In this document: piece by piece, positions 30,610 to 41,640 of the stretch
Position numbering within the stretch: the stretch's first letter is position 1
Layout of the letters: the number at the start of each line of letters is the position of its first letter
NCBI GenBank assembly: GCA_022925895.1
Contig: JAKSYS010000426.1
Location: 1 to 53,774 of the forward strand
Reading direction: 5' to 3'
DNA length: 53,774 nt
DNA from: Fragilaria crotonensis
Lineage: Eukaryota; Bacillariophyta; Fragilariophyceae; Fragilariales; Fragilariaceae
Notes under the pieces: model-generated
What the model was told of the DNA's origin: nothing
Seen by the model: the letters and a program-made list of their open reading frames with translations, nothing else
Database searches by the model: none
Translations under genes and position numbers: made by a program

Positions 30610-31369
30610 GGGTAGTGGGCGGTAGTGTTGACAGATGCCAGACCGATTTGATATGATTTGATATTATTTGATCTGTGTCAAATCGGGGGTGATTTGATCT
30701 CAGATCAAATCGTATCAAATTTTATCATGTGTCCGGCCAGCGCGTTGCAATTGGCAGGAGGTTCGAAATTTGATAATTCAGCCTTTATTGATGCTAATTT
30801 TGAAAGTATGAGATGTTTTGCGCCGGCTCGGCATTTGATGTCATTTGATATCACCCCTTTAATAATGCTCTCAGGCCTTGACAAATTCAGCCAAGTACTA
30901 AAAGTAATCAGATTAGGTTCTAACTACTAACCCCTCCAGGTTCCCTTTCCTGTCCCATCAGAACCTTCTCCAGCTTTCTACCTTCCTTGGGACTCTGTCC
31001 TATTCTTCCCTGTTCTTTTATAGTGGACTTCTGTCCAGCACATGTTTAATGTTCTTCGTCATTAGAGATATCCTCTTTTATTGTTTACGGCACAGAACCC
31101 GTAACCTTACGAAGATTTGGCGTAAAATTTGTTACAGTTATTTACAAAGAAAATTTATGTCCTCATTTTATAACATAAAAGATGAACTTCACAACTCAGA
31201 ATCCTTCGAAATTTCTCGTACTGGAGTACCATTCAACTAAGATTGCGTTTTTTAAACGGGACTCACAGTCGCCGAGCCGATGTGATTATTCCATCCTCAC
31301 AAAGCGCGGCAAATCGTAAACATTTCAATTCGATGATGGAGTTCATTATTAGAGCGTCACCGTTTCCTT
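30610..31369. other. Intergenic flank with TTTGAT-rich inverted repeat
   Basis: GATTTGAT/ATCAAATC words are dense at 30645-30725 and 30835-30855. A perfect palindrome lies at 30691-30711. Farther right there is no gene. The left end of the first tyrosine-recombinase element begins at 31370. Confidence 0.45.
30691..30711. repeat. Perfect 21-bp palindrome
   Basis: Arms GATTTGATCT and AGATCAAATC flank a single C, inside a run of TTTGAT words upstream of the Harbinger accessory gene. It could be part of that element's end or a protein-binding site. Confidence 0.7.
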
Positions 31370-31519
31370 GGCATGTCCGAAGTTCGGGAAAGGGAGAGCA
31401 GTCGCCGTCAGACAGACGAACACGAGACACAGACAGACGAACACCCGGACACAACACAAGATGCGAATTGCTCACAATCCGGACGAACTCGAATCAACAA
31501 AGACACTACTCTAGTTAAT
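31370..31519 (+). repeat. Split direct repeat A1 (copy 1)
   Basis: Begins GGCATGTCCGAAGTTCGGG and ends ...CTACTCTAGTTAAT. It matches A2 of the same copy (37986-38133) and both A repeats of copy 2. It contains a twofold CAGACAGACGAACAC internal repeat. Confidence 0.85.
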
Positions 31520-31763
31520 CCCACCCACCCACACCTCCTCTCCTGGCCCGATGCCTAGGTTCATCGGCGCCTCCGGCGCCGGTTACCTCCTGGCCATGCA
31601 CTGCATGGGGCGGAAACCAGGTCGACTCACAACGACGCGACGGACCCCCGCTAGATGAATATCACGGGACCGACCCCGCGAGACGAACCAGGAGAGAGAG
31701 ACAAAACTATTAGGACCAGAATCCGGACGAACTCGAATCAACAAAGACACTACTCTAGTTAAT
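31520..31763 (+). repeat. Extra linker + partial B + partial A at the left end of copy 1
   Basis: After A1 the sequence runs into the linker normally found only between A2 and B2 (hairpin at 31554-31595, CATGCACTGCATG near 31597), then the first 112 bp of B (31609-31720), and then switches at ...GACCAGA|ATCCGG into the last 43 bp of A (31721-31763) before the unique TTTAATCTGGCC sequence. Copy 2 lacks all of this. It looks like a recombination between the right end of one element and the left end of another. Confidence 0.75.
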
Positions 31764-31827
31764 TTAATCTGGCCTCTTCCCTCAAACCACCAACCGACCG
31801 ACGACTCGAACGACGAACGCAGATAGG

Positions 31828-34380
31828 ATGGCCGACATGTCGTCCCCTATGACGATGACGTCTACGTGGGAAGACGTCTTCCGTGCCCTTGACCAGTGGG
31901 AAGTGGTCCCGAAGCTCAACAGATTACACACGAAATCGAATTCGATTAATACGAGTCTACAGGGTTTGTACACCTGTGTTCGCGGACATCGCACACCTGA
32001 TGGTAAACACGCACGGGACGATCCGTCTGTTCCACCACTTTCACCACGACGCCGACGACGGACTAAACGACGGAACGAACGCCCTATGGGCACTTCTCGG
32101 CGGCGGTGGATTCGCAGCCGCCATGGCGGTCGACACGAAACAGATCGTCAGAAGCCACGTTGGAACGCCTTACGATTGGTCCAAAATGCTCGTGGAATTC
32201 TACGTCCGACGTACGAAGAGCGATTGAAGAATTGGTGACGACGAGATCTTCGGTGTCAGGCGTCAGCGAGCGCGGACAGGCATCGGCGCCGGCGCGGGAG
32301 CCACCTCCTGTGGCAGCGACGAGAGGACGCCCCAAGAAGGCAGTGCCCCAAGAGGCAGATCCAAGTCGAGCAAACATACTAACGAGACTAACGACCAAGA
32401 CAAGACGAACGACGCGGACGCGGACGACACAGAAGACGTCACGGTCGTCGGTTTCACCATGAAACCGACAGTACCAGTTCCGGCGTTCATCGCAGCAGCC
32501 ATCATGGAATCATACGTCACCGACCCTGAGGAATTGGCCCTGATGATAGTCAGGACCATCAAACAGAGGGCGAGTGAGGACCCGGACCCGACCGGGCGTC
32601 GAGGTTGGCCGAAGCAGCGTCCTACGTACCTCGATGGGTTCTCTGCGTTGCAGCGAGCACCAGAACCACTCACGGTCCAACAAAGTGGGGAGTGGCGGCT
32701 TCGTCAGCTTACTCTAGGCGAGCGGACGACTGGGCGAAAGTCCTACACATGAAGTACCTGGCCGTGAAGGCTAAAAGCCTCATCAATCGGACGATCAGTC
32801 AGAAACGCCAGGGGAGAACGACGCCATCAGAAACTTGTCGAGCCTCCTCGAAAGACAGGTCGCTAGCGCAGTCGCGTCATCTCCTCAAATCCCGAAGACA
32901 GGATTCGACTCGTTCCCCGTCGACAAAGCGGATGATCCTGTTCGTTTCGGAGAAGGACGCCTTGGGAGGACCCCAACTCGCCCCGTCCAGACCTTCGCAG
33001 ACATCCTAGCGCTCAGCAACGTGGCGTACGTCCAAAACCACATACACCATTTCTTGCGCAACACGAAAGGGAGGGATGCATTCATCCCAATGGGTTTCTG
33101 CGCAGCCATTCGGACCGCATCCTTCCTAGCCGACGCTTCGGACAGACCAGGAGCCTTCAGCCTTTTTTGCTGCGGGCCCCAGACGCTCGCACGATCGAAC
33201 GCGACGGGCAGGGATGCTCTCGACCACGCAAGCACCCTTGTTCAAATGCAACTTAAGACGACAGACACGACAACTGGATTCTCGGACAAAGACATCAAGA
33301 GCATGACGAAGCTCAATTTCACTATCCCGCGTGATTTTCACGAGCTCGCGCGACTACTCGAGAACATGGCGGGGGTGGCCGAGCTCCTCTTCGGCCCGCG
33401 GTCCCCGTTGACGCATATGTTGGACGAGTGGTGTCGTTTCCTGACGCGAGCAGTCGGATCGACCTTAGCGACGTTACGACAGCTAGCTCACGAAGACAAC
33501 TCGGCCGCCTGTCGCCTCGGTTGGTTCATCGAGCGCACGCAACAATACTTGGTGTTGTGCGCAGGAGTGGAACACGAGGACGATATCAACCTGAATCTGC
33601 TAGACTTCCGTTCGACGCGTCAGCAACTGGAGGACGGAGCCGTCTTCCCGCCTGCGACTTCTTGAAAGACAGGATGGGGTCGGGGGCAGCGCTGCCGCGA
33701 AGGCGGAAGCCCCAGCGCATCAGGAGGAGGCGGCGCACGATCTGGACGAAAGGGACAACCAGCAGACGCTGTCACGAACCCGCAGCAGGACCTGTTCACG
33801 AAGGACGCCAACGACGTCTGGCAGGTCTTCCTCGATCACGTGCGGAGCAGGCCGCTCCCGAACATGTGCTGCCGCTGGCACTTGAACGGCAAGTGTGTCC
33901 GGAGCTGCTTCCTGAGCGCTTCGCACGTCGCCCTTACGACCGAACAAACCGCGAGCGTTAGGGCATGGATCGAACAATGCAGGGCGCGCATGCGCCGACC
34001 CTCGTCCGACTCGACGCCGCCCAGCAAGAAAACGAAATTAGGACCCTCTGCATCTGCTTACACTACAACTTTTTTCGTCGCTCAGCCTTCCCGGTGGTCC
34101 TTTGATCACGAGGCAGCCCATCGCGAATTTCACAATCGACGAACGACAGGGGACGCACCGCCTTTCCGCGACTCGCGCCAGCCGACCGATGGACCCATAG
34201 CGGGTCCGTCCATAGCAATCCCGCTGCACAACCACGCCCGACGGCAACGATCGCCACGCATGAGACATCGCTCGCGGCCGCGTGCCGCCTCGCCCCGCCC
34301 GACCGCCCACGACCGTCCGCCGCGGAGCTGACCGCCCGGCACTGCGAACGAGGACGTTCGTCTCACGTCACGACTCCTGG
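31828..34380 (+). pseudogene. gag-like region of the tyrosine-recombinase element, copy 1 (frameshifted)
   Basis: Starts at ATG 31828 (MADMSSPMTMTSTWEDVF). Segments conserved with copy 2 appear in successive frames: DIAHLMVNTHGTIRLFHHF, DDGLNDGTNALWALLG, MKPTVPVPAFIAAAIMESYV, and LCAGVEHEDDINLNLLDF. Near 33867-33925 there is a Cys/His cluster, C-x2-H-x4-C-x3-C-x5-H within CCRWHLNGKC...CFLSASH, consistent with a nucleic-acid-binding zinc motif of Gag. No long uninterrupted frame exists, and the breaks mostly differ from those in copy 2. A capsid role is inferred from position and the zinc motif. Confidence 0.65.
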
Positions 34381-34539
34381 ACACCTCTCTGGGTCCTAGG
34401 ACCAACGGTAAGTCACTCGCCCTGGTTCCACTTCCGACGATACCGCTTCCGAATGTCGACTCGCCTTTCCCGCGCCTTCCCGAACCTCGACTCGCCGATG
34501 CTCTGGCCAGCATCCTCGACGCCCCCAGCCGACGACGCA

Positions 34540-36490
34540 CCCGACCGAATTCCGCTTCGAATGGACTCACGAGGCGGCCGCTCACAACCTGGCAGTCCTC
34601 CGGCGCTACGCGCTGGACCTCAGGGCAGCCGTGGACGCCCAACCGTTCAGCGCGGTGACACCCGGATCCGAATTTCGATCCGCCGCGCTCCTGGCGCCGC
34701 TCCTCTCCGCACACCCGCTCTGGTCGCGCTTCCAAGAGCGCATTTCAGACGGCGGATTTTCCCCTCCGCGAGATTTCCGACGCCGACCGCCTCGCCGACG
34801 TCCGCGACAACCTCGCCCGTGGCAATCACAAATCGGCCCGAGGCCACGAAGCGAAGTTGATATCAATGCTAAAGAAGAAGTGGAAAGGGGCTGGCTGCCC
34901 CTACCGAGGAGGCCGCTCTGGAATTAGAAGGCTGCGAGGTGGCGCCTTTGGGCATGGTGGCACAGACATCGATCGCGAGAAGGACAGACCATCGAAGCTA
35001 AGGCTCACACGACCAGTCATTCAACCCCAGCGGGATCCCAGGACGAAGCGTAAACGACAGAGTGGACACGTCACAACTGACGACCGCACGATTTGGCAGG
35101 GCTTTCAGTCGACTGATGTACCACATCTCGTACCTCAGACAATTGTGGCCGAAAGAACCCATCCTCCTCACAAAGGTGGACTGCAAATCCGCCTACAGGC
35201 GAATACACTTAAAGGCACGAACCGCCCTGAAGTCTTGCACTAGCATTGACGACCTGCTCCTCGTGGCACTCAGGATGACTTTCGGAGGAGCACCAAACCC
35301 GTCCCAGTGGAGCGCGTGTCAGAAGTAATCACGGACCTTGCGAATGACCTCGTCAGGAGATCAGACTGGGACCCGAAGGTATTCCACTCGCCGCATCAAC
35401 ACTTGCTTGATTCTGGCGAAGCCGTAGATAACGACGATGGAATGATCGACGGGTCGAGCGAATTCGGAGAAGCCGATTTCTTCGCTGTGAACTACCCGAT
35501 CGCAAACGACGACGATCTACCCAGATTCGACTGTTACCTGGACGACATTTTTGGGGCTTTCAACCCAAGAGACGCAGAAAAGAGCTCGGCAGCGATTCCC
35601 CTTGCATTGCACATAGTGGGAAGACCCCACAACGCAGAAAACGAATCCTTTCCCAGAGACGACATCCTTGCCATCCCGAAGTTCCTGGCCGAGGCGAAAC
35701 CATCTGAGCGGAAGATGATCTTGGGATGGCTGGTAGACACGCCGCTTCACGGTCGCTCTGCCTGAGGACAAATACCACGCATGGACGAAAGTGATCGACA
35801 AGATCCTAGCGAACAGGCATGCGCACGTAACGACGAGCGATCTGGAAGACCCTCGGACGACTCAGCCACGCCGCATACGTCGTCCCGTACTCCAGGCATT
35901 TCATGGGGCGACTCTACAAGGCATGCGAGAGATCGAAACGAAGTGGAAAGACGAGACTGACGAATCCCCAACGCGATGACCTGAGCCTTTGGAGGAGCTT
36001 CCTGCGAAGAGCGGCGCAAGGGATCTCCATCAACAGATTGGTCTGCAGGTGGCCGACGCGAATCGTTCGGGTGGACGCTTGCCCGCAAGGGATAGGAGGA
36101 TATGGTCTCCAAAGCGGGATTGCGTGGCGATACCAACTGCCCGAAGATCTAGCGGGACGAGCGACACTTAATACGTTGGAGTTTCTAGCAGCCTTCGTGG
36201 GAATGGTAGTCGAATTCCGCGAAGGAAAAAAGTGGTCGCCAGTCTCGGACGTCCTGCTAAGCCAAGGGGATAGCACCTCGGCCGCAGGGTGGCTGGCAAA
36301 GTCCAGCTTCGACGACAACTGTCCGCTTCACCTCACCATCGCGAGGAGTTTCGCTGATTTCTGTCTGACGCACGAGATCGACCACTACACTCAATGGTTC
36401 CCGGGCGAGAGAACAAGGTGGCGGACATTTTATCGCGAGACTTCGCGCTCGACGACGACGAGGTCACCTCGCTCATCAGGAAACATGGCT
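34540..36490 (+). pseudogene. Reverse transcriptase-RNase H of the tyrosine-recombinase element, copy 1
   Basis: An N-terminal region conserved with copy 2 starts near 34555 (EWTHEAAAHNL in copy 2). RT motifs follow: TKVDCKSAYRRIHL (catalytic Asp codon near 35179), FGGAPNPSQWS (near 35281) and CYLDDIFGAF (YLDD at 35535). The thumb shows RKMILGWLVDT. RNase H has VDACPQGIGGYG (Asp near 36074), LEFLAAF (Glu near 36179) and QGDSTSAAGWLA (Asp near 36269), then ENKVADILSRDF in a shifted frame near 36410. Copying of the element's RNA is the expected job. Frame breaks near 35150, 35320, 35750, 35880 and 36400 prevent one continuous protein as read here, but all catalytic residues are encoded. Confidence 0.85.
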
Positions 36491-37627
36491 CACCCTTTGT
36501 CCCACAGAACTTCAGGATCATCCCCTTGCAGCCAGCCCTCATTTCGCAGATTGGAGACTGGCTGCGTCTGCTACAAAACGCAGCTCTTGCCGACTCAACC
36601 CGCGCCAAGCGCAGCAGCAGCTGGAACTGCTACGCACGATTCCTCGAGCGAGTCGGAGTCGACCTCGACCCTTTTCTCCGCCGGTTCGGACGAAACGAAA
36701 GGACGGAAATCTTCGCGTGTTTCGCTGCCGCCCTTCGGGACGGACGGCTTCGCTCAGACAGCCTGCGACAGATGGCAATGGAGCCATGTCGGTACCATTC
36801 GTGCCACCCTCGACGGTGTGGCTCAGACCTTCAGGCTTAACAAACTTGAGAGCCCAATCCACGACTCCGCCGGACGCCTCGACCCCTTCTGGCTTTACAA
36901 TTGAAGAAGTACGCGGACGACGACCCGGAGTCGCACAACAACAAGCCATTCCTCTTGAAGTGATCAGGAAGGTGAGATCCTGGTCCAGGAACGAGTTGGG
37001 CGTGGCAGTCGGACAACTGGTGGTCACGGCCTTTTTCTTCGCCATGAGGTCTTGCGAATACTCCGACGTGGGAGGCGGCAGACGAACATCGGTAGTCAGA
37101 GTAGACGACGTTCGATTCAGGAAACAGGACGAAACGCTGACGACTTTCTCCTACGAACAAACCCGAAATGCAGACGCCGTAACGATCACCTATCGACAAC
37201 AAAGAACGGAGACAAAGGAGCGAAGGTGACGCAGCACAGGAACAACAACCCCGGTCAGGCAGACATATGTCCGGTACGGACACTTGCGGAATTGATTCAC
37301 AGAATTAGAGGCTACGAACGACTTGGTCGGACGAACCCGAAGATAAACGCTTTCGTATCGACAACATCGAACGAGCTCGAACACGTCTCTTCGAAAACGA
37401 TCCTCGAACAGCTGAGGGCCGCGACAATACTATCGGGAGAGGAGAGGCTGGGACTCAGGCCGATCGAATCAGTACGCACTCGATTAGGTCGGGCGCGGCC
37501 ATGGCAATGCACTTGGCAGGTGTGCCAAGAAACGATACAGATGGTGGGCCGTTGGCGGAGCAGGACGTTCATGAGATACCTACGCATCCAAGTGCCAGAC
37601 ACCACGATCGGGTCGCCACGCGCATGA
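36490..37627 (+). pseudogene. Tyrosine recombinase of the retrotransposon, copy 1
   Basis: A SAM-like N-terminal helix region (WNCYARFLERVG) is followed by the catalytic domain: FFFAMRSCEYSD with box I Arg near 37047, HSIRSGAAMAMHL with the H-x-x-R pair (His codon at 37477, read in a shifted frame here), and VGRWRSRTFMRYLR with the nucleophilic Tyr near 37577. These are the four signature positions of phage-integrase-type recombinases, which insert DIRS-superfamily cDNA circles in place of a DDE integrase. The position after RNase H fits PAT-like elements. Frame breaks make this copy non-coding as assembled. Confidence 0.85.
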
Positions 37628-37689
37628 CGAATCGACAAACTTTCTTCACAGTCGCCCATGATCCTGCGGACGAACGACAACCGGAAAAT

Positions 37690-37984
37690 GGCGGAAACCA
37701 GGTCGACTCACAACGACGCGACGGACCCCGCTAGATGAATATCACGGGACCGACCCCGAGACGAACCAGGAGAGAGAGACAAAACTATTAGGACCAGATT
37801 CCGATGCCATCTATTTAGTTCCACTAGCCTCGTGAACATGAAGGAGAATCAGAAAACCACACACAGCAACACACGAATCGACGCGACAGTACGCGAGACA
37901 GCGGTACGACGAAACCACTAGGCGGCCGACTCATCCGACTAAACGGACTTAGAGAAATGCGGACAAGACTCGGAATTTATTTCG
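37690..37984 (+). repeat. Split direct repeat B1 (copy 1)
   Basis: Begins GGCGGAAACCAGGTCGACTC and ends GGAATTTATTTCG, 295 bp, directly followed by one T and then A2. It matches B1 and B2 of copy 2. Confidence 0.85.
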
Positions 37985-37985
37985 T

Positions 37986-38133
37986 GGCATGTCGAAGTTC
38001 AGAAAAGGAGAGCAGTCGCCGTCAGACAGACGAACACGAGACACAGACAGACGAACACCCGGACACAACACAAGATGCGAATTGCTCACAATCCGGACGA
38101 ACTCGAATCAACAAAGACACTACTCTAGTTAAT
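37986..38133 (+). repeat. Split direct repeat A2 (copy 1)
   Basis: Starts GGCATGTCGAAGTTC one base after the end of B1 and ends CTAGTTAAT. The B1-T-A2 order matches what a circle junction would look like. Confidence 0.85.
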
Positions 38134-38167
38134 CCCACCCACCCACACCTCCTCTCCTGGCCCGATG

Positions 38168-38208
38168 CCTAGGTTCATCGGCGCCTCCGGCGCCGTTACC
38201 TCCTGGCC
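38168..38208. repeat. Linker hairpin between A2 and B2 (copy 1)
   Basis: CCTAGGTTCATCGGCGCC, TCC and GGCGCCGTTACCTCC form a strong stem-loop. Just downstream CCATGCA-C-TGCATGG makes a second perfect palindrome. Confidence 0.7.
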
Positions 38209-38221
38209 ATGCACTGCATGG

Positions 38222-38343
38222 GGCGGAAACCAGGTCGACTCACAACGACGCGACGGACCCCCGCTAGATGAATATCACGGGACCGACCCCGCGAGACGAA
38301 CCAGGAGAGAGAGACAAAACTATTAGGACCAGATTCCGATGCC
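38222..38343 (+). repeat. Truncated split direct repeat B2 (copy 1)
   Basis: The first 122 bp of B, ending after GATTCCGATGCC. The remaining 170 bp are missing and unrelated sequence follows. Confidence 0.8.
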
Positions 38344-38413
38344 TCATACTTTTGAATGAGAAAGAGGATAGCAGCTGTACTACCTGTCCTCATCATTTCC
38401 GTCCAACTGTAGT

Positions 38414-39581
38414 ATGAATAGCGACAGCGACGATGAGGAACTCAACGACGACGAGGAGAAGACGCTTCTCGACGAATTCCTTCTCCTATTTTCCAATGCG
38501 AATGCGATTGCGCTTGATGTGAACCAGATATTGGAGCATCCTACCATCAAGCAATTGGCATGGGAAGGATGGTTTGACAATTCAGCAGTTATCTGCTAAT
38601 GATGCTCTGACTCATTTTCGATTCAGAAAGATTTAAGAAGTCTCAGATAAGCTCTGGCCAAAACTTACCTCTTGTCTTGTTGGAACAAAAGAGATAATTG
38701 CAGTTGGAGATGGTAGTCATAATTCTGCACCTTACAAAACTCTTTTGCTTCTGGTGTATTTCTGACTTGCTAAGCCACGTCAAATTCGCCGCGACATGGA
38801 AGAACTCTTAGGATTTTGAAGAAATAAAATTTTCATCGGCGTCAAAGCAATGCTGTGTGCTAAGTACATGCATGTTGTTGCAGTGCAGTACCTTGACAAT
38901 CCAGCATTGTTTCATCGTCTCATGCCCCGTTACTTTGACTTTATCAATGCAAAGTATGGATTAGACAACAATCATGTTTGGGGATTCATTGATGGAACAT
39001 TGCACCTGACATCATGCCGTCCAAATTACTATCAGCAACAGATGTATAGTGCACACAAAAGGATCCATGATATGAAGTTTCAGTCTGTTGTCATGATGCC
39101 AGATGGCCTTTTGCATGCTGCATGTTTGGTGCTATCAATGGAAAGCAACAAGATTCCTGCTGCATGCTGACTGAAAGTGGGTTGTTGCAATCACTTTGCA
39201 CCTGATGCCAGCTAGTGAAAATGAGCAAGATAGTGACAACAACAGATATTCCTTATATGCTGATCCATCATATCCGCAATCTTCATATATTATTGTGCTT
39301 ATTGAAACCTACGTCCTGGTTCTTGTGAAGCTTTGTGGAACGCACAAATGTGGAGTGTTCGTGGGGGAGTTGAATGGGGCTTTGCCTACATCAACAAGTA
39401 TTGGTCATATCTGAAATTCCAGTCAGGCTTAAAGGTTTTCAAGTCACCGAGTGGCAAGTATAACATCATTGCAACATTCCTTTCCTATTCGCGAGCGTGC
39501 TATTATGGAAACCAGACCTTGCTGAGATTTTTGATTGGTGCGCCAATGATGGCCTTACTATTGACAACTATTTGTTGCTGA
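38414..39581 (+). pseudogene. Second Harbinger-type transposase remnant
   Basis: A Harbinger transposase different in sequence from the one at 27939. It has an acidic start (MNSDSDDEELNDDEEK), then NNHVWGFIDGTLHLTSCRP with the first catalytic Asp, QMYSAHKRIHDMKFQSVVMM, YSLYADPSYPQSS with the second Asp, GGVEWGFAYINKYW with the catalytic Glu region, and SRACYYGNQT at the end. Stops and frame changes near 38600-38830, 39165, 39200, 39340 and later make it non-functional. It begins about 70 bp after the truncated end of retrotransposon copy 1. Confidence 0.8.
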
Positions 39582-39662
39582 TTGACTCCTAGTCCTAAGT
39601 CATTACTTCTAGTAGCTCTTTCAAAAAGTACTATCTAGATTGACTATTCATCACTGCTGCTA

Positions 39663-39925
39663 CTACTTCCTGCGTTTTTTCTTTTTAGACATGTGCTGCT
39701 GAAAAAATCTGTACGCGTCGGCTTGCAGCTTCAATTCCTGCCCTTTCAACTTGAACGGCATCTCCTGTTCAACCTCCTTCATTTGAAGTTGCTTGGCTTT
39801 CAAGACGACCTTTTCCTTACTAAGAGACTCCTTGGTGCGGCTTTGTGCCTCCATGCGCTCGTTTGCAGCTTTATGGAAAGCCATGACGTCATTGTTAGTG
39901 GGAATTGGTGTCACACAGTTGGGTG
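39663..39925 (-). pseudogene. Lys-rich coiled-coil tail, possibly Harbinger accessory protein
   Basis: VMAFHKAANERMEAQSR, ESLSKEKVVLKAKQL and a final MSKKKKRRK form a charged helix ending in a basic cluster. It lies convergent to the Harbinger transposase at 38414-39581, where the accessory gene would be expected. In the current sequence it reads in frame with the piggyBac-like C-terminus upstream (39926-40047), so the boundary is uncertain. Confidence 0.5.
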
Positions 39926-41640
39926 CAATCATTCCACATGCACTATAGTAGACCTCTGCTGCCTTCGGTTGTGGGACAAGAAGCTCAACATTTGAAGGAT
40001 CTGCATTTGGTACAGTCTCGTCTTGCGCTTTTACGGCGAACCTGCTTCAAGCGACGATGCCGTGGCAATAAAATATTGCCTCAAACGATCCATCGATACG
40101 AATGCAAGCATGGATGGGCGGATCACCAGCTTGCCGCCCAGCATTTGACACGAGACCTTTGCGGTCACCACGATGATTGAGCTCTACCGAAGCCAGGTAC
40201 CTCATGAAAACTTTGAGTAGCAGTCTTCTCAACACCTGTGAATCTCATGCCATTACAACTCATCAGCTTTGCTGCAGGCGCCAAGGCAAAGTAAGAGTCA
40301 GCACAAACAATCCTGTCAAAGTGGATCCAAGGTCATACAAGCTCCCTGAGAATGGATGCACTATGTGGGATGCTTCTGGGTTCACTCATGTTGAGGACTC
40401 TCTGCTGCTCTTGTTTGATGCTGCAGCTCAACTCTCATCTGCAGTCTTCACCAACTTGAGCCGCATGTCAAATTTTTGATTTCACAACCTATGTCTGGCA
40501 TTCTTTTCATTGCTACATACATTGGCAGTCCATGGTAAATCCAATAGCCACCTTTCCCAGTAAACCATCGTTAAATTGATTCATCAACACATATTATTTC
40601 CAATGGCTGGAATGTGGATGCTCTATGATCATCAAAGGCCTCAACAAAATCATCAACCTGCTGCCTCCAGTGTAACTGTTCGGAGGTTATGTCTGGCAGA
40701 CGTTCACCTGTCAGCAGGCTGTCTGCTCCAACAAATGTACCTCCAGCATAAATCATCAAACCGCATTAAACTCATACCTGAAGTCCCTAAGGAAGGAGCA
40801 GGAATATACTTCAAAACAAAGAACTTGAAGATCTTGCCTGTGGCTGCAGGAGCCTTATTATTGTTTGATATGCCTTCATTTGTCAGACGGGCAATCTCCT
40901 GCAGGTGAGTCATCGGGAACATCGTCATAACGAAGAAGTAGTCAATTGGCGACCATTGTTGACCGCCAACATCACAGCTTGGACCAATACAATTGCCCAC
41001 AGATGACTGAATGCTCCACTGCGTCAGTGCCACTGGGCTATTCATGGGCTACAGAGTTGCTTCCTGGTTGCTTAGTACCCACTCCACATAGATAGCTTGA
41101 ACTACGTCAGCATTCAATCCCTCCTCACAACGGATAATTGATTCTGTCGCACCCTCATCATCCTGCTCATCCTCGGCTGCTGCACTACTAATCCTGCCTA
41201 TTAACAGCACTCCTGACATTTGGTGTCGTTGGTGGTTTACGAGGAAGTCCTGCAAGGTCGAGATTGCCTTCATTGTTTACGCGACCAGTAGATGCTCTCG
41301 CTCCTTGTTCCTTGTTAAGCCTCCGCAGAAATGTCAGTGCTGCCTCGTGTCACCACCAAGCATGAGGCTTAACATACTTGACCTTTCGTTGTGACATCTT
41401 GCATCGCTTGATGTTTGAATCCCCACAGAAGTAGTCTGCCACAATCAAAGGGCGCATCCGACCCTGCAAAGAAGTGTTCCTCTCCTGGATGACTTCCACA
41501 TGGATACCAGGAACATGCATGGTCTTTGCTTGTAACCCATATTGCCTGCTGCAGCACTCTGAAAGATTGGTCACATGAAGCCAATGCATCAACTGAAGTT
41601 CCAATAATCAGCCTGGCGTCATTTGGGAGCAACATTTAAG
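39926..41640 (-). pseudogene. piggyBac-like (DDE_Tnp_1_7) transposase remnant
   Basis: Reading the minus strand from 41640: a diverged N-terminal part, HLQEIARLTNEGISNNNKAP followed by a MSLMRFDDLCWRYI helix (around 40930-40760), PLEIICVDESI (catalytic Asp, near 40580) followed by GKGGYWIYHGLP, RIVCADSYFALAPAAKLM (second Asp, near 40295) and GMRFTGVEKTA, and VPQPKAAEVYYSACGMI (near 39935-39985), the C-terminal QPKxxEYYxxCGxID motif. These fit DDE_Tnp_1_7 closely. Stops and frame changes break it throughout. Confidence 0.75.

Larger units (their letters stand above)
31370..38343 (+). mobile_element. Tyrosine-recombinase (DIRS-superfamily) retrotransposon, copy 1, right end truncated
   Basis: A GC-rich element of about 7 kb whose coding region closely matches copy 2 (46385-53252). 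Order: A1 repeat, rearranged left segment, gag-like region, reverse transcriptase-RNase H, tyrosine recombinase, B1, A2, linker hairpin and a partial B2 that stops after ...GATTCCGATGCC at 38343. It has no LTRs and no DDE integrase. Split direct repeats with a tyrosine recombinase are typical of the PAT- and Ngaro-like branches of DIRS-superfamily elements. The coding part has many small frameshifts. The left end carries an extra A-linker-B-A fragment absent from copy 2. Confidence 0.88.

Noticed and set aside
31370-31519. Reading the A repeat as an LTR
   Set aside because: A occurs at the left end and internally but not at the right end, where B ends the element; no TG...CA ends, and the element encodes a tyrosine recombinase.
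33428-34866. Many overlapping 60-200-codon Arg/Pro-rich frames on both strands in retrotransposon copy 1 (and the matching part of copy 2)
   Set aside because: Shadows of the GC-rich gag/RT leader; only the frames conserved between the two copies were kept.
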